From assembly GCA_948471335.1 (NCBI GenBank), contig CAOKRZ010000018.1, positions 1-14,206 of the forward strand: 14,206 nucleotides of DNA, in the 5' to 3' direction. Below, one piece after another: positions 7,788-14,206 of this stretch (positions are counted from its first letter, which is position 1; each line of letters begins with the position of its first letter). The stretch is from an uncultured Christensenella sp. (GTDB lineage Bacteria; Bacillota; Clostridia; Christensenellales; UBA1242). The position numbers were made by a program, and so were the translations under genes. Below the pieces are notes generated by a model. The model searched no databases. It saw nothing but the letters and a program-made list of their open reading frames with translations, and had not been told where the DNA came from.

Positions 7788-7816
7788 TTGACAATGTTGA
7801 AAAGCGATAGTATAAT
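7788..7816 (+). promoter_or_regulatory. Perfect consensus sigma-A promoter
   Basis: TTGACA at 7788-7793 and TATAAT at 7811-7816 with a 17-base spacer match the housekeeping consensus at all 12 positions. The start should fall near 7823, giving a leader of about 20 bases before the ATG at 7843. Confidence 0.93.
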
Positions 7817-7842
7817 ATGAGCATAAAATACTTGGGGGCAAT

Positions 7843-9255
7843 ATGGGAAAACATGGAGTGTTTAAAGCTGTAAAAACAAGATTTGGCTATAAAATGAAAA
7901 ACAACAACAATGAAGTCATTGGCAAAAAACTTGGAAAGGTGAGATTTGTCTACGGAGTGGAGGAACAAATTTATGCTCCAGATGTTCCAGTTTTTCAGTT
8001 ACAAAGTGGAGATGTGCTCACTGAAAAATACCAATCTCTTGAATTTTATACCGACAATCAAGCCTTTGCATATAGAGAGGGAAAAATAAGGAATATAAAT
8101 TTTTCAACAGGCGTAATTTCTCGTCCATTTCAAGCAGCTTTTGGTAAATACTATTGTGACGAAGATAAGCGTATTTTTGAACTTGATCAAGACGGCAATT
8201 CAATTTATACGGAATATCTGTATTCAAGACCAGTTTCATATAAATTTAACACTGTTAAAAACAAAGATGGCAAATTTATTCTTGTGAATAACAATTTTGA
8301 AAAACAAATCCCTATGGAGTTTGATTCAATTGAAGGCTTGGATATACGGGAATTAGATGAAAGAAATGGCATGTATTATGTACATGACAAAACAAGCAAT
8401 AAATTGAGTTTTGTCACAAAAGACAGAATTATAAAGAGTCAAGAGTGTGGCAATTGCAGAATTGAATCTAAAAAAGATCATGTTGCAGTGTATGAAGAAG
8501 ATAAGAATTTGAGCACTGTTTATAAAATTGACGAAAACTCAGAGCTTACTGACGGAAAAGTTTTTGGCGGAAAGGTTTTGAGAATAAGGGAAACTAACGC
8601 TGATACCTTGATTATGGCAACTCAAAATGAAAACAACAAACTTTATTCTTTAGAAAGTGGAAAAACTTTACTTGAGAACTTCAAAGAACTTTCTTTTGGA
8701 GAAATTAAAGGCGTCAACAGTAAACATATTTCAGTTGCAACATATAAAAAAGAAATCAAAGGCAAAGAGTATGTTGGCGTGTTTGACTATCAAAATGAAA
8801 AAGATTTGATTTCTCCAAAACAAAAAATGGAAAGAGTTAGTTTGGAAGAAAGTCGCTTTATAAAGGAAAATGACGAATTCAGATTCTTTGTAAACAATGG
8901 TGATGCATGGGGAGCTATCAATCAAAAAGGCGATAAACTGATTGACTTTGAATATCGCTATGGTGGTGTTGCGAAAACTTATTATACATTAAAGAATGGT
9001 GGAGTGGGATTGCAACTGCAGACAAAAGATGGCAAAAAAGTGTGCTTGACTCTAGGACAAGATCAAATGTTGTTTGATGCAAAAGAGCAAGTTGTATACA
9101 GCAAAGATAATGACAAGAAAAAAGATAATGGCGAAGTTTTGAAGTCTGAACAAAAATATAAGAGAAGTGAAGATTTGCAAGATGTTCTTGACCTTATTTC
9201 TTGTGTTAGTTTACCACTTGGAGCAATTTTAGATGCTGTTTTGGAAAACTATTGA
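7843..9255 (+). CDS. Protein of unknown function with WG-repeat-like sequence
   Basis: A 470-residue protein, not recognised as a named family. It has no signal peptide or clear membrane segment, so it is probably cytoplasmic. The composition is beta-rich. The segment WGAINQKGDKLIDFEY at 356-371 resembles a WG (Trp-Gly) repeat, and KFILVNN...IPMEFDSIEGL around 144-166 looks like a diverged copy, so a repetitive beta structure is plausible. The tail has a Lys/Asp-rich linker (about 413-445) followed by a short hydrophobic helix, 446-466. The ATG at 7843 is preceded only by GGGGG (7834-7838), an imperfect ribosome site; the next ATG at 7894 has none. The gene is a single transcription unit between two terminators. 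Sampled lines average roughly 31 percent G+C, below the preceding ATPase gene. Function unknown; late acquisition is possible. Confidence 0.85.
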   Translation: MGKHGVFKAVKTRFGYKMKNNNNEVIGKKLGKVRFVYGVEEQIYAPDVPVFQLQSGDVLTEKYQSLEFYTDNQAFAYREGKIRNINFSTGVISRPFQAAFGKYYCDEDKRIFELDQDGNSIYTEYLYSRPVSYKFNTVKNKDGKFILVNNNFEKQIPMEFDSIEGLDIRELDERNGMYYVHDKTSNKLSFVTKDRIIKSQECGNCRIESKKDHVAVYEEDKNLSTVYKIDENSELTDGKVFGGKVLRIRETNADTLIMATQNENNKLYSLESGKTLLENFKELSFGEIKGVNSKHISVATYKKEIKGKEYVGVFDYQNEKDLISPKQKMERVSLEESRFIKENDEFRFFVNNGDAWGAINQKGDKLIDFEYRYGGVAKTYYTLKNGGVGLQLQTKDGKKVCLTLGQDQMLFDAKEQVVYSKDNDKKKDNGEVLKSEQKYKRSEDLQDVLDLISCVSLPLGAILDAVLENY

Positions 9256-9272
9256 TAAATTGAAAGCATTGT

Positions 9273-9306
9273 AAAAAAAAGAGAAGGTAACAAAACCTTC
9301 TTTTTT
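9273..9306 (+). terminator. Intrinsic terminator after the WG-repeat-like gene
   Basis: GAAGGT (9283-9288) pairs with ACCTTC (9295-9300) around loop AACAAA, followed by six T (9301-9306). The preceding A run (9273-9280) can pair with the T run, so weak activity on the other strand is possible. Confidence 0.85.
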
Positions 9307-9324
9307 AAAATTGCGCGCAGGCAT

Positions 9325-9353
9325 TTGGAAAAGCGATATTTTTGTGATAGAAT
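9325..9353 (+). promoter_or_regulatory. Promoter of holB, predicted to give a leaderless transcript
   Basis: TTGGAA at 9325-9330, a 17-base spacer and TAGAAT at 9348-9353, with TGA before it forming an extended -10. Only six bases separate the -10 hexamer from the ATG, so the expected transcription start (seven bases after the hexamer) is base 9360, the A of the start codon. Confidence 0.75.
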
Positions 9354-9359
9354 ATATAC

Positions 9360-10304
9360 ATGAATCTTTATCAGATGATCAAAAACACAAAAGATTTTGC
9401 AATGCTTGAGAAGGAGTGTAAAAACGGGACTCTTTCGCAGGCAATTCTTTTGCAAAGCAAAGACGGCTTTTATGCAAGCGAGTTTGCAAAGCTTATCTCT
9501 ATGCTTATTTTGGATAATGGAAATGCTTGCGGTGCTTGCGAGAATTGCAAAAAAGTTGTTGCAAATGCTCATCCGGATGTGAAAAAATATCCGCTTAAAG
9601 ACAAACTTCTTGTTTCAGACAGCGAGGAGATCGTTGCGGAAAGCTTTATTAAACCGATTTTTGCAGACAAAAAGATTTTCATTGTGGAAAACTTTGACAA
9701 TTCAACGGACAGCGCTCAAAACAAACTTCTTAAAACACTTGAAGAGCCAACAAAAAATGTCTATCTGATTTTGACTTGTTCAAGCTTTGACATGGTGCTT
9801 CCAACAATAAGGTCTCGTTGCCAAAAAATAAGCTTGGAAAAACTTAGCGAAAAAGAAATATCAACTTTAAAACTGGATCCTCTTGCTGTTTCAATTGCTG
9901 ATGGACTTGTTGGAAAGGCAATCGCTTTGTCATCAAAACGCAATTTGGAAGAAGTTTGTGAGAATGCTGTTGCTGTTTTCTGTGACCTAAAGCATTCGAA
10001 AAATGTGCTTGCGTATGCAAAGAAAATACTCGATCAAAAAAATGATCTGCCTTTAACTATGGAAGTGATGTCTTTCGTTATTGAAGACCTCATCAAAATC
10101 AAAAGCGGGAAGGGCGAACTCATTAAATTGCCATATAGAGAAAAATATGAAGCATGTCAAGGCGACTATTCGGTCAGAGCGCTATGCGAAATCGCATTGC
10201 TTCTCAATAAGCTTTCAAAAGAAAAGTTATATAATGTCAACTTTACTCTCGCGATCGAAAACTTTTTACTTAATATATTGGAGGTTAAATATCTATGCAA
10301 ATAG
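9360..10304 (+). CDS. holB: DNA polymerase III delta-prime subunit
   Basis: A 314-residue clamp-loader subunit, helping open and load the beta sliding clamp at replication forks. Visible features: the N-terminus MNLYQMIKN aligns with the usual start of the family; the P-loop position (about 30-40, LLQSKDGFYAS) is degenerate, as expected for the non-hydrolysing delta-prime; a zinc module with C57, C60 and C63 is followed by HPDV; TLEEP (126-130) and the SRC motif (152-154) supply the conserved clamp-loader elements. The first of the four usual zinc cysteines appears to be replaced, with Met at the equivalent position by my alignment. No Shine-Dalgarno sequence precedes the ATG, and the promoter suggests a leaderless mRNA. 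It overlaps ricT by 10 bases. The order holB-ricT-trmN6 matches Bacillus apart from the missing yabA. Confidence 0.92.
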   Translation: MNLYQMIKNTKDFAMLEKECKNGTLSQAILLQSKDGFYASEFAKLISMLILDNGNACGACENCKKVVANAHPDVKKYPLKDKLLVSDSEEIVAESFIKPIFADKKIFIVENFDNSTDSAQNKLLKTLEEPTKNVYLILTCSSFDMVLPTIRSRCQKISLEKLSEKEISTLKLDPLAVSIADGLVGKAIALSSKRNLEEVCENAVAVFCDLKHSKNVLAYAKKILDQKNDLPLTMEVMSFVIEDLIKIKSGKGELIKLPYREKYEACQGDYSVRALCEIALLLNKLSKEKLYNVNFTLAIENFLLNILEVKYLCK

Positions 10305-11119
10305 AAGTTGTTACAGCAAAATTCGCCCATGGAAACAATGGCTATTATTTCAGCCCAAATGGGAATGAACTTAAAAAAGGTGACAAAGTTTTTGTTGAAA
10401 CTGAAAAAGGAAAAGACATCGTCACAATCGTTCGTGAAAAGGAAGAAATTTCAGCTGATCAATTGCCTGAGGCCATCAAAAATGTTCTGCGCCTGGCAAC
10501 AGAAGAGGAAGTGAAAACTGCTCTTGAAAATGACAAGAAGGCAGAAGGATATCTGGACGAAATAAAAGCTCTTGTGAAAAAACACAAACTTGAAATGAAA
10601 ATTATTTCTGTTGAAGGAAATTATAACCTCTCAAAACTGACGATCAATTTCACGGCTGAGAATAGGGTGGACTTTAGAGACCTTGTCAAAGAACTTGCTG
10701 AGAAGTTCAAAACTCGAATTGAGCTTCGTCAAATTGGGCCAAGAGATGCAGCACGTGTGCTTGGCGGCCTTGGACCTTGCGGAAAAGTTTGCTGCTGCAA
10801 TCAAGGGCTCGACTACACTGATCACGTTTCAATCAAAATGGCAAAAAATCAAGGGCTTTCACTCAATCCAAACAGCATAAGCGGACTTTGCGGAAAACTT
10901 TTGTGCTGCCTAGCGTACGAAAACCCTTACTATGTTGAAGTTATGAAACTTATGCCAAAGATAAACTCTTTTGTCAAAACTTCTGACGGCGAAGGCAAAG
11001 TGATCTTCTGTGACCTTATAAAGAAAACTGTGTCAGTCAGATTTCAAACAGAAAATTCATCTGAAATTAAAAACTATAAACTTGAAGAAGTTAGATTCAA
11101 GAAGGAAAATAATCAGTAG
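10295..11119 (+). CDS. ricT: RicT (YaaT), PSP1-domain Fe-S protein
   Basis: A 274-residue protein of the YaaT/RicT family. In Bacillus subtilis it forms the RicA-RicF-RicT (Y) complex, which binds [4Fe-4S] clusters, assists RNase Y-dependent mRNA maturation and influences the sporulation phosphorelay. Sequence support is strong: residues 1-150 form the PSP1-type region ending in IELRQIGPRDAARVLGGLG, then a cysteine cluster CGKVCCC (C162, C166-C168) and a second one CGKLLCC (C199, C204, C205), the likely cluster ligands. A beta-rich tail (about 220-268) follows. The ATG at 10295 has TGGAGG at 10279-10284, inside holB, and overlaps the holB end by 10 bases, so the two are translationally linked. 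Neither ricA nor ricF is in the window. Confidence 0.95.
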   Translation: MQIEVVTAKFAHGNNGYYFSPNGNELKKGDKVFVETEKGKDIVTIVREKEEISADQLPEAIKNVLRLATEEEVKTALENDKKAEGYLDEIKALVKKHKLEMKIISVEGNYNLSKLTINFTAENRVDFRDLVKELAEKFKTRIELRQIGPRDAARVLGGLGPCGKVCCCNQGLDYTDHVSIKMAKNQGLSLNPNSISGLCGKLLCCLAYENPYYVEVMKLMPKINSFVKTSDGEGKVIFCDLIKKTVSVRFQTENSSEIKNYKLEEVRFKKENNQ

Positions 11120-11838
11120 TGACAGACAAAATGCGGCAAATTGAAGACTTGCAGTGTAAGGGGCTTAAAATCATTCAAGATAAAAGCCTCTATACTTTTT
11201 CATCTGACGCTGTCATTCTTGCAAATTATATAAACCTTAAAAAAAATGATTTGGCACTTGAAATTGGTGCTGGGAGCGGAGTGATATCAATTCTTCTCTC
11301 TGCAAAAACTCCTTGCCAAAACATTGTGGCTTTTGAAGCGCAAAAAGAGATGGCTCTTCTTGCCCAAGAAAACGTCAAACTAAATGGTCTTGAAGAGAAA
11401 ATAAAAATAGTTGAAGATAAAGTTCAAAACTATAAAAAATACTTTCAAAAGCATAGCTTTGACGTCGTTTTTTCAAATCCGCCATATATGAAAACAACTG
11501 AAGAAGTTTCATCTGTAAGATCTCGTGCTCGTCACGATCAAATGCTGCCAGTTGATGAGCTTTGCAAGGCGGCAAGTGATCTTCTTAAAAGCAAGGGCGC
11601 TTTCTATGTAGTTTATTCAGCCCAAAGAAGCTGTGAGCTTATTTATAACCTAATAAAACACAATCTTTCACCAAAAGAAATGTTTTATACAGATAATGGC
11701 AAAGGAAGAGTTGTGCTTGTTGTTATCAAAGCCGTGAAAGATGGTGCGCATGATGTGAAGGTTTATCCAAACCTTGTCACAAACGACGAAGATGGAGAAT
11801 ATCTTGAAAAGCTTCATACAAAAAATTTTGGCAAATAA
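11119..11838 (+). CDS. trmN6: tRNA1(Val) (adenine-37-N6)-methyltransferase-like protein (YabB/TrmN6)
   Basis: A 239-residue SAM-dependent methyltransferase of the YabB/TrmN6 family, expected to make m6A37 in a tRNA. Features: family N-terminus LYTFSSDAVILANYI (24-38), SAM-binding motif I EIGAGSG (48-54), catalytic NPPY motif (120-123) typical of N6-adenine methyltransferases, ARHD (137-140), and the C-terminal VKDGAHDVKVYPNL that closely matches Bacillus YabB. The GTG at 11119 is chosen because it shares one base with the ricT stop and has AAGGA at 11102-11106; an ATG at 11131 has no ribosome site nearby and would remove four residues only. It is the last gene of the holB cluster, followed by a terminator shared with the convergent exporter gene. 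The exact tRNA substrate is inferred from the family. Confidence 0.9.
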   Translation: MTDKMRQIEDLQCKGLKIIQDKSLYTFSSDAVILANYINLKKNDLALEIGAGSGVISILLSAKTPCQNIVAFEAQKEMALLAQENVKLNGLEEKIKIVEDKVQNYKKYFQKHSFDVVFSNPPYMKTTEEVSSVRSRARHDQMLPVDELCKAASDLLKSKGAFYVVYSAQRSCELIYNLIKHNLSPKEMFYTDNGKGRVVLVVIKAVKDGAHDVKVYPNLVTNDEDGEYLEKLHTKNFGK

Positions 11839-11868
11839 AAAATCCAAAGGCGTCAGCTTTTGGATTTT
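11839..11868. terminator. Bidirectional terminator shared by two convergent genes
   Basis: Bases 11839-11850 pair with 11857-11868 (12 bp, one G-T) around the loop CGTCAG. On the minus strand it is followed by six T. On the plus strand the T run is shorter (11865-11868) and then GTATTTTTTG. The minus-strand stop codon (11853-11855) lies in the loop, so the last exporter codons form one arm. Confidence 0.85.
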
Positions 11869-13547
11869 GTATTTTTTGTGGCTTTGACCATTTTTACTTT
11901 GCCGTTCTTGATTTCATACATTAGGTCAGCAAGATTGTCATAGTCATTTTTGTGAGTGAAGAATATAAGTGTTCGTTTGTCATTTTCTGATGTTGAAATG
12001 ATATTTTTAAGTAAAATATGAAAGTCGTCTGAAACATCGTCAGGATATTCATAAATCATAAGAATCTTACATTTGCTGAGTGCTGCTCTTATAAGGCCAA
12101 TCCAGAACCTTGTTTCACCGTTTTGGATATCTGAAATAGGGGTATCATAACCTTGAGGAAGATTTTTGATAACATCTTGAATTCCAAATTTTTCAACTAT
12201 AGTTTCAATAGCTGAGAAGTCCTTGTTTGCAACGAGTAAGTTTTCCTTAACTGTCCCTTTCAAAAAGTATGGATGGGCTGAGCAGTAGTCAATATGTGAT
12301 TTAAATGTTCTTTCATTATAGTCAAAGAGGTTCAAGTTGTCGAGCATGACTGTCCCTTTGTCTGGTCTGATTCGTCTTCTGAGAAGATTGAAAAGGATTC
12401 TCTTTCCGCTGTCGTGTTCGCCTTTGACGATGTTTATCCCGTGCATTTTGAAAGAAATGTCAACATTGGAAAGCTTAATATTTGTTTCTGGGCTGTTGTG
12501 ACTTACATCAATGAACCCGAGGTTATATCCGTCAGCTGTTTTGTTTACGTTGCCATATTGAACAAGTTGTTTGTCACTTAGAGACAATATCATGTTGATT
12601 CGGTCAACGTCCACGCGCATGTTTTCAACGCCGCCAAACTTTGAGTAGAGACTGTTAAGTTCTGTTATGCATGAAGTCAGGTATGGCACAATAACAAGAT
12701 AAACGGCAAGTTCCATAGTCCCTTTTGAAACAAGGAATATAAGGAAAGCAGTGATTGCATAGACAACAACGTTCCAAATAGTGTAGTAAATATTGTCTCT
12801 GCAAGAATTAGTCAAATAATATTTTTTGTATTCTTTGCTGTAATCATCAATATAATTTAAAAGTTTTTCTTTATAAATGTCTGTTGCATTAAGTTCTTCA
12901 ATGACAGGTTTCCCAGAAATGATTTTTGAATATTCTTGAAAACTTAAGTCTTTCTTTTCATGGCGCTTTTGCATAAGATGGCCCAGTTTTTTGTTGAAGA
13001 AGTTATAAACAAAAAAGTTAATAACTCCTAATACAATGACGATAAGCCCTGCATAAACATTTGATATGAAAATTGTGACGAGCGCAATTATAACTTGAAC
13101 AATATATCTTACAATATATGCCACATAGTCGGGGAATTCTGCTGCATACCCCATGTTGTTTTGTGCAATATTGATTATTTTTTCAGTCGTTAAGCGTTTC
13201 AAACCTTTTTCTTCACTTAAAAAAAGTTTATTATAAATTTTGGTTGTGATATTTTTCAAGATCACAGCATAGTGGTTGCCGTAGAAAACATATTGAATAT
13301 GCAGGCATAAATTTCTAAGCAATATATCCAAAAATTCAATTACCAACCAAAAGAAAGCACCCTTATAATTTTGCTCAACGAGGCAGTTGATTGTTTTTGC
13401 TGCAAAAATTGCCATTAATGTATAGATTACGGCGTATGCGATATAAAATGCAACTTGAAAGAACCACATTTTTTTGTTTGGCTCACAAAGCTTATACCAT
13501 CTTTTGAATAAATTCTCTTGTTTAACTTTCGTTTCCTTCTTTTTCAT
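11853..13547 (-). CDS. ABC exporter-like protein with degenerate ATPase domain
   Basis: A 564-residue protein with the half-exporter architecture: a transmembrane domain (about 1-310, with hydrophobic segments near 28-52, 64-80, 143-185 and 255-290) fused to a nucleotide-binding domain (about 345-555). The fold is recognisable from FLKGTVKENLL (428-438), LPQGYDT (463-469), IRAAL (486-490) and FFTH (529-532), but the catalytic motifs are eroded. Walker A is GEHDSGKR (376-383): the Lys is kept and Ser/Thr is Arg. The Q-loop Gln appears to be A424. The LSGGQ signature aligns with QNGET (475-479). Walker B reads ILMIYE (495-500), with Tyr for the Mg-binding Asp. Only the Walker A Lys, the Walker B Glu and the switch His (H532) remain. 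The reading frame is intact, so it looks like a maintained pseudo-ATPase rather than a decayed gene. Substrate unknown, and no partner subunit is nearby. The ATG has no Shine-Dalgarno sequence. Confidence 0.88.
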   Translation of the reverse strand: MKKKETKVKQENLFKRWYKLCEPNKKMWFFQVAFYIAYAVIYTLMAIFAAKTINCLVEQNYKGAFFWLVIEFLDILLRNLCLHIQYVFYGNHYAVILKNITTKIYNKLFLSEEKGLKRLTTEKIINIAQNNMGYAAEFPDYVAYIVRYIVQVIIALVTIFISNVYAGLIVIVLGVINFFVYNFFNKKLGHLMQKRHEKKDLSFQEYSKIISGKPVIEELNATDIYKEKLLNYIDDYSKEYKKYYLTNSCRDNIYYTIWNVVVYAITAFLIFLVSKGTMELAVYLVIVPYLTSCITELNSLYSKFGGVENMRVDVDRINMILSLSDKQLVQYGNVNKTADGYNLGFIDVSHNSPETNIKLSNVDISFKMHGINIVKGEHDSGKRILFNLLRRRIRPDKGTVMLDNLNLFDYNERTFKSHIDYCSAHPYFLKGTVKENLLVANKDFSAIETIVEKFGIQDVIKNLPQGYDTPISDIQNGETRFWIGLIRAALSKCKILMIYEYPDDVSDDFHILLKNIISTSENDKRTLIFFTHKNDYDNLADLMYEIKNGKVKMVKATKNTKSKS

Positions 13548-13553
13548 ATGGAT

Positions 13554-13582
13554 ATGTTATCATCAATTTTCTACGAAAACAA
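13554..13582 (-). promoter_or_regulatory. Candidate promoter of the exporter-like gene, leaderless geometry
   Basis: Reading the minus strand: TTGTTT (13582-13577), a 17-base spacer, and TAACAT (13559-13554) with TGA before it as an extended -10. Six bases separate it from the ATG at 13547, the same spacing as for holB. The hexamers are moderate matches (three and four of six). Confidence 0.5.
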
Positions 13583-13602
13583 ACCAAAATACGCGGATTT
13601 TG
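13576..13602 (-). terminator. Weak possible terminator after spmB
   Basis: On the minus strand CAAAAT and ATTTTG (13602-13597 and 13590-13585) flank CCGCGT, followed by GGTTTGTTTT. The stem is only six mostly A-T pairs and it overlaps the proposed -35 of the exporter gene. Read-through from spmB remains possible. Confidence 0.3.
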
Positions 13603-13609
13603 AGATATT

Positions 13610-14116
13610 TTATAAAATTTTGCAAATAAAGCATGCAAAAACCGAGCCTGCTCCGGCGCAAATCAGCGCGACTGGGATTGCATACAAAAGTTTTCTGACT
13701 TTTGTTTGAGAAAAATAGACAGTTGTTACATAGAAAATTGTTTCACTGCAGCCGAGAATTACGCACGCGCAACGAGAGATGTATGAGTCAGCGCCATACT
13801 TAAGAAGCACGTCTTCAAGCAAGGCAAAGCTGCCTGCTCCAGTGAAAGGCCGAAGAAGGACAAGCTCCACAAGTTCAGTCGGGATTCCAAGCCAAGTGAA
13901 GGCCGGGGAAAGTAAGTTGGCGAGAAGATTTGTTATGCCACTTGCACGCAAAAGCGCGACGGCAATCATGATTGAAACGATGTATGGAAAGATGTCAACA
14001 ATAAGTGGAATGGATCTTTTTGCACCTTTAACAAAAGTGTCATAAACGTTGACCTTTTTAAAGTGGCTATAACAAAATAGGGCTATAAAAATGACAGGAA
14101 GAATATACGCACTCAC
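13610..14116 (-). CDS. spmB: Spore maturation protein B
   Basis: A 168-residue membrane protein of the SpmB family (nucleoside-recognition/Gate domain), close to the usual length. In Bacillus, SpmA and SpmB are needed for full dehydration of the spore core. The conserved stretch runs from LLRPFTGAGSFALLEDVLLK (87-106) through YGADSYISR (107-115) and GCSETIFYVTTVYF (122-135), matching the SpmB pattern RP-G-G...YG-DS-R...G-T-T-FYV-AVYF. Hydrophobic segments lie at about 3-15, 36-56, 64-76 and 143-166. The GTG start overlaps the spmA stop (GTGA, 14116-14113) and has GAGGT at 14126-14122, so the two are translationally coupled. Its presence suggests an organism that sporulates or descends from spore-formers; transport substrate unknown. 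Confidence 0.92.
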   Translation of the reverse strand: MSAYILPVIFIALFCYSHFKKVNVYDTFVKGAKRSIPLIVDIFPYIVSIMIAVALLRASGITNLLANLLSPAFTWLGIPTELVELVLLRPFTGAGSFALLEDVLLKYGADSYISRCACVILGCSETIFYVTTVYFSQTKVRKLLYAIPVALICAGAGSVFACFICKIL

Positions 14117-14206
14117 TTGCTACCTCGTTTTTTCTCAAAAAAGCGACTGAAAAATTTCACCAATATGATGCCGAGGCCGCTTGTGAATGTTGTTGCGATA
14201 ATCGTT
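14113..14206 (-). CDS. spmA: Spore maturation protein A, C-terminal end only
   Basis: The last 30 codons of an open frame entering from beyond the window edge: TIIATTFTSGLGIILVKFF followed by a basic tail (RFFEKKRGSK) and TGA. The hydrophobic final segment with a basic tail, and the 4-base overlap with spmB, fit the end of SpmA, which is normally encoded directly upstream of SpmB. The identification rests mainly on context because so little sequence is visible. Confidence 0.75.
   Translation of the reverse strand, partial: TIIATTFTSGLGIILVKFFSRFFEKKRGSK

Noticed and set aside
11853..13547. Exporter-like gene as a pseudogene
   Set aside because: The frame is uninterrupted over 564 codons and ends at a proper terminator. 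Motif loss is by substitution, so it is recorded as an intact CDS.
1..14206. tRNA, rRNA, CRISPR array, insertion sequence, prophage or riboswitch
   Set aside because: The non-coding gaps are short and accounted for by promoters, terminators and AT-rich repeats; no such element was recognisable.

Overview
The window looks like the chromosome of a low-G+C, Gram-positive, spore-forming lineage, most likely an uncultured relative of Clostridia. Pointers are an AddA-type recombination nuclease, a holB-ricT-trmN6 cluster resembling the Bacillus holB-yaaT-yabA-yabB block (without yabA), and the spore maturation pair spmA/spmB. The standard genetic code is in use: TGA ends five of the genes here. No rRNA, tRNA, CRISPR array, transposase or phage gene is visible, so this is mostly core chromosome with two unassigned genes set among housekeeping genes.

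Layout. 1-1773 (+) is the C-terminal part of addA. Its last 150 codons run into an extremely AT-rich stretch; 1621-1920 has 32 G/C in 300 bases by hand count. That stretch contains a 21-bp near-perfect inverted repeat just upstream of the promoter of the next gene. 1975-4170 (+) encodes a 731-residue protein with three predicted membrane segments, a long coiled coil, a Gly/Asp repeat block and three AT-hook motifs. A perfect hairpin terminator follows. 4287-7698 (+) is a two-gene unit: undecaprenyl-diphosphatase (uppP) and a Ca2+-transporting P-type ATPase. 7843-9255 (+) is an isolated gene of unknown function with WG-repeat-like sequence, a perfect consensus sigma-A promoter, and a near-identical terminator on each side. 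9360-11838 (+) is holB, ricT and trmN6 with overlapping junctions. On the minus strand are an ABC exporter-like protein with a degraded ATPase domain (13547-11853), spmB (14116-13610) and the end of spmA (14206-14113).

Functionally the assigned genes cover DNA repair (AddA), replication clamp loading (HolB), RNA processing and modification (RicT, TrmN6), lipid-carrier recycling (UppP), Ca2+ export and spore maturation. The most unusual items are the membrane-anchored AT-hook protein beside an AT-rich island, the exporter that has lost nearly every ATPase motif, and two genes (holB and the exporter) whose promoters place the transcription start on the ATG with no Shine-Dalgarno sequence, which suggests leaderless mRNAs. 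All assignments are by eye from sequence; no database search was run.
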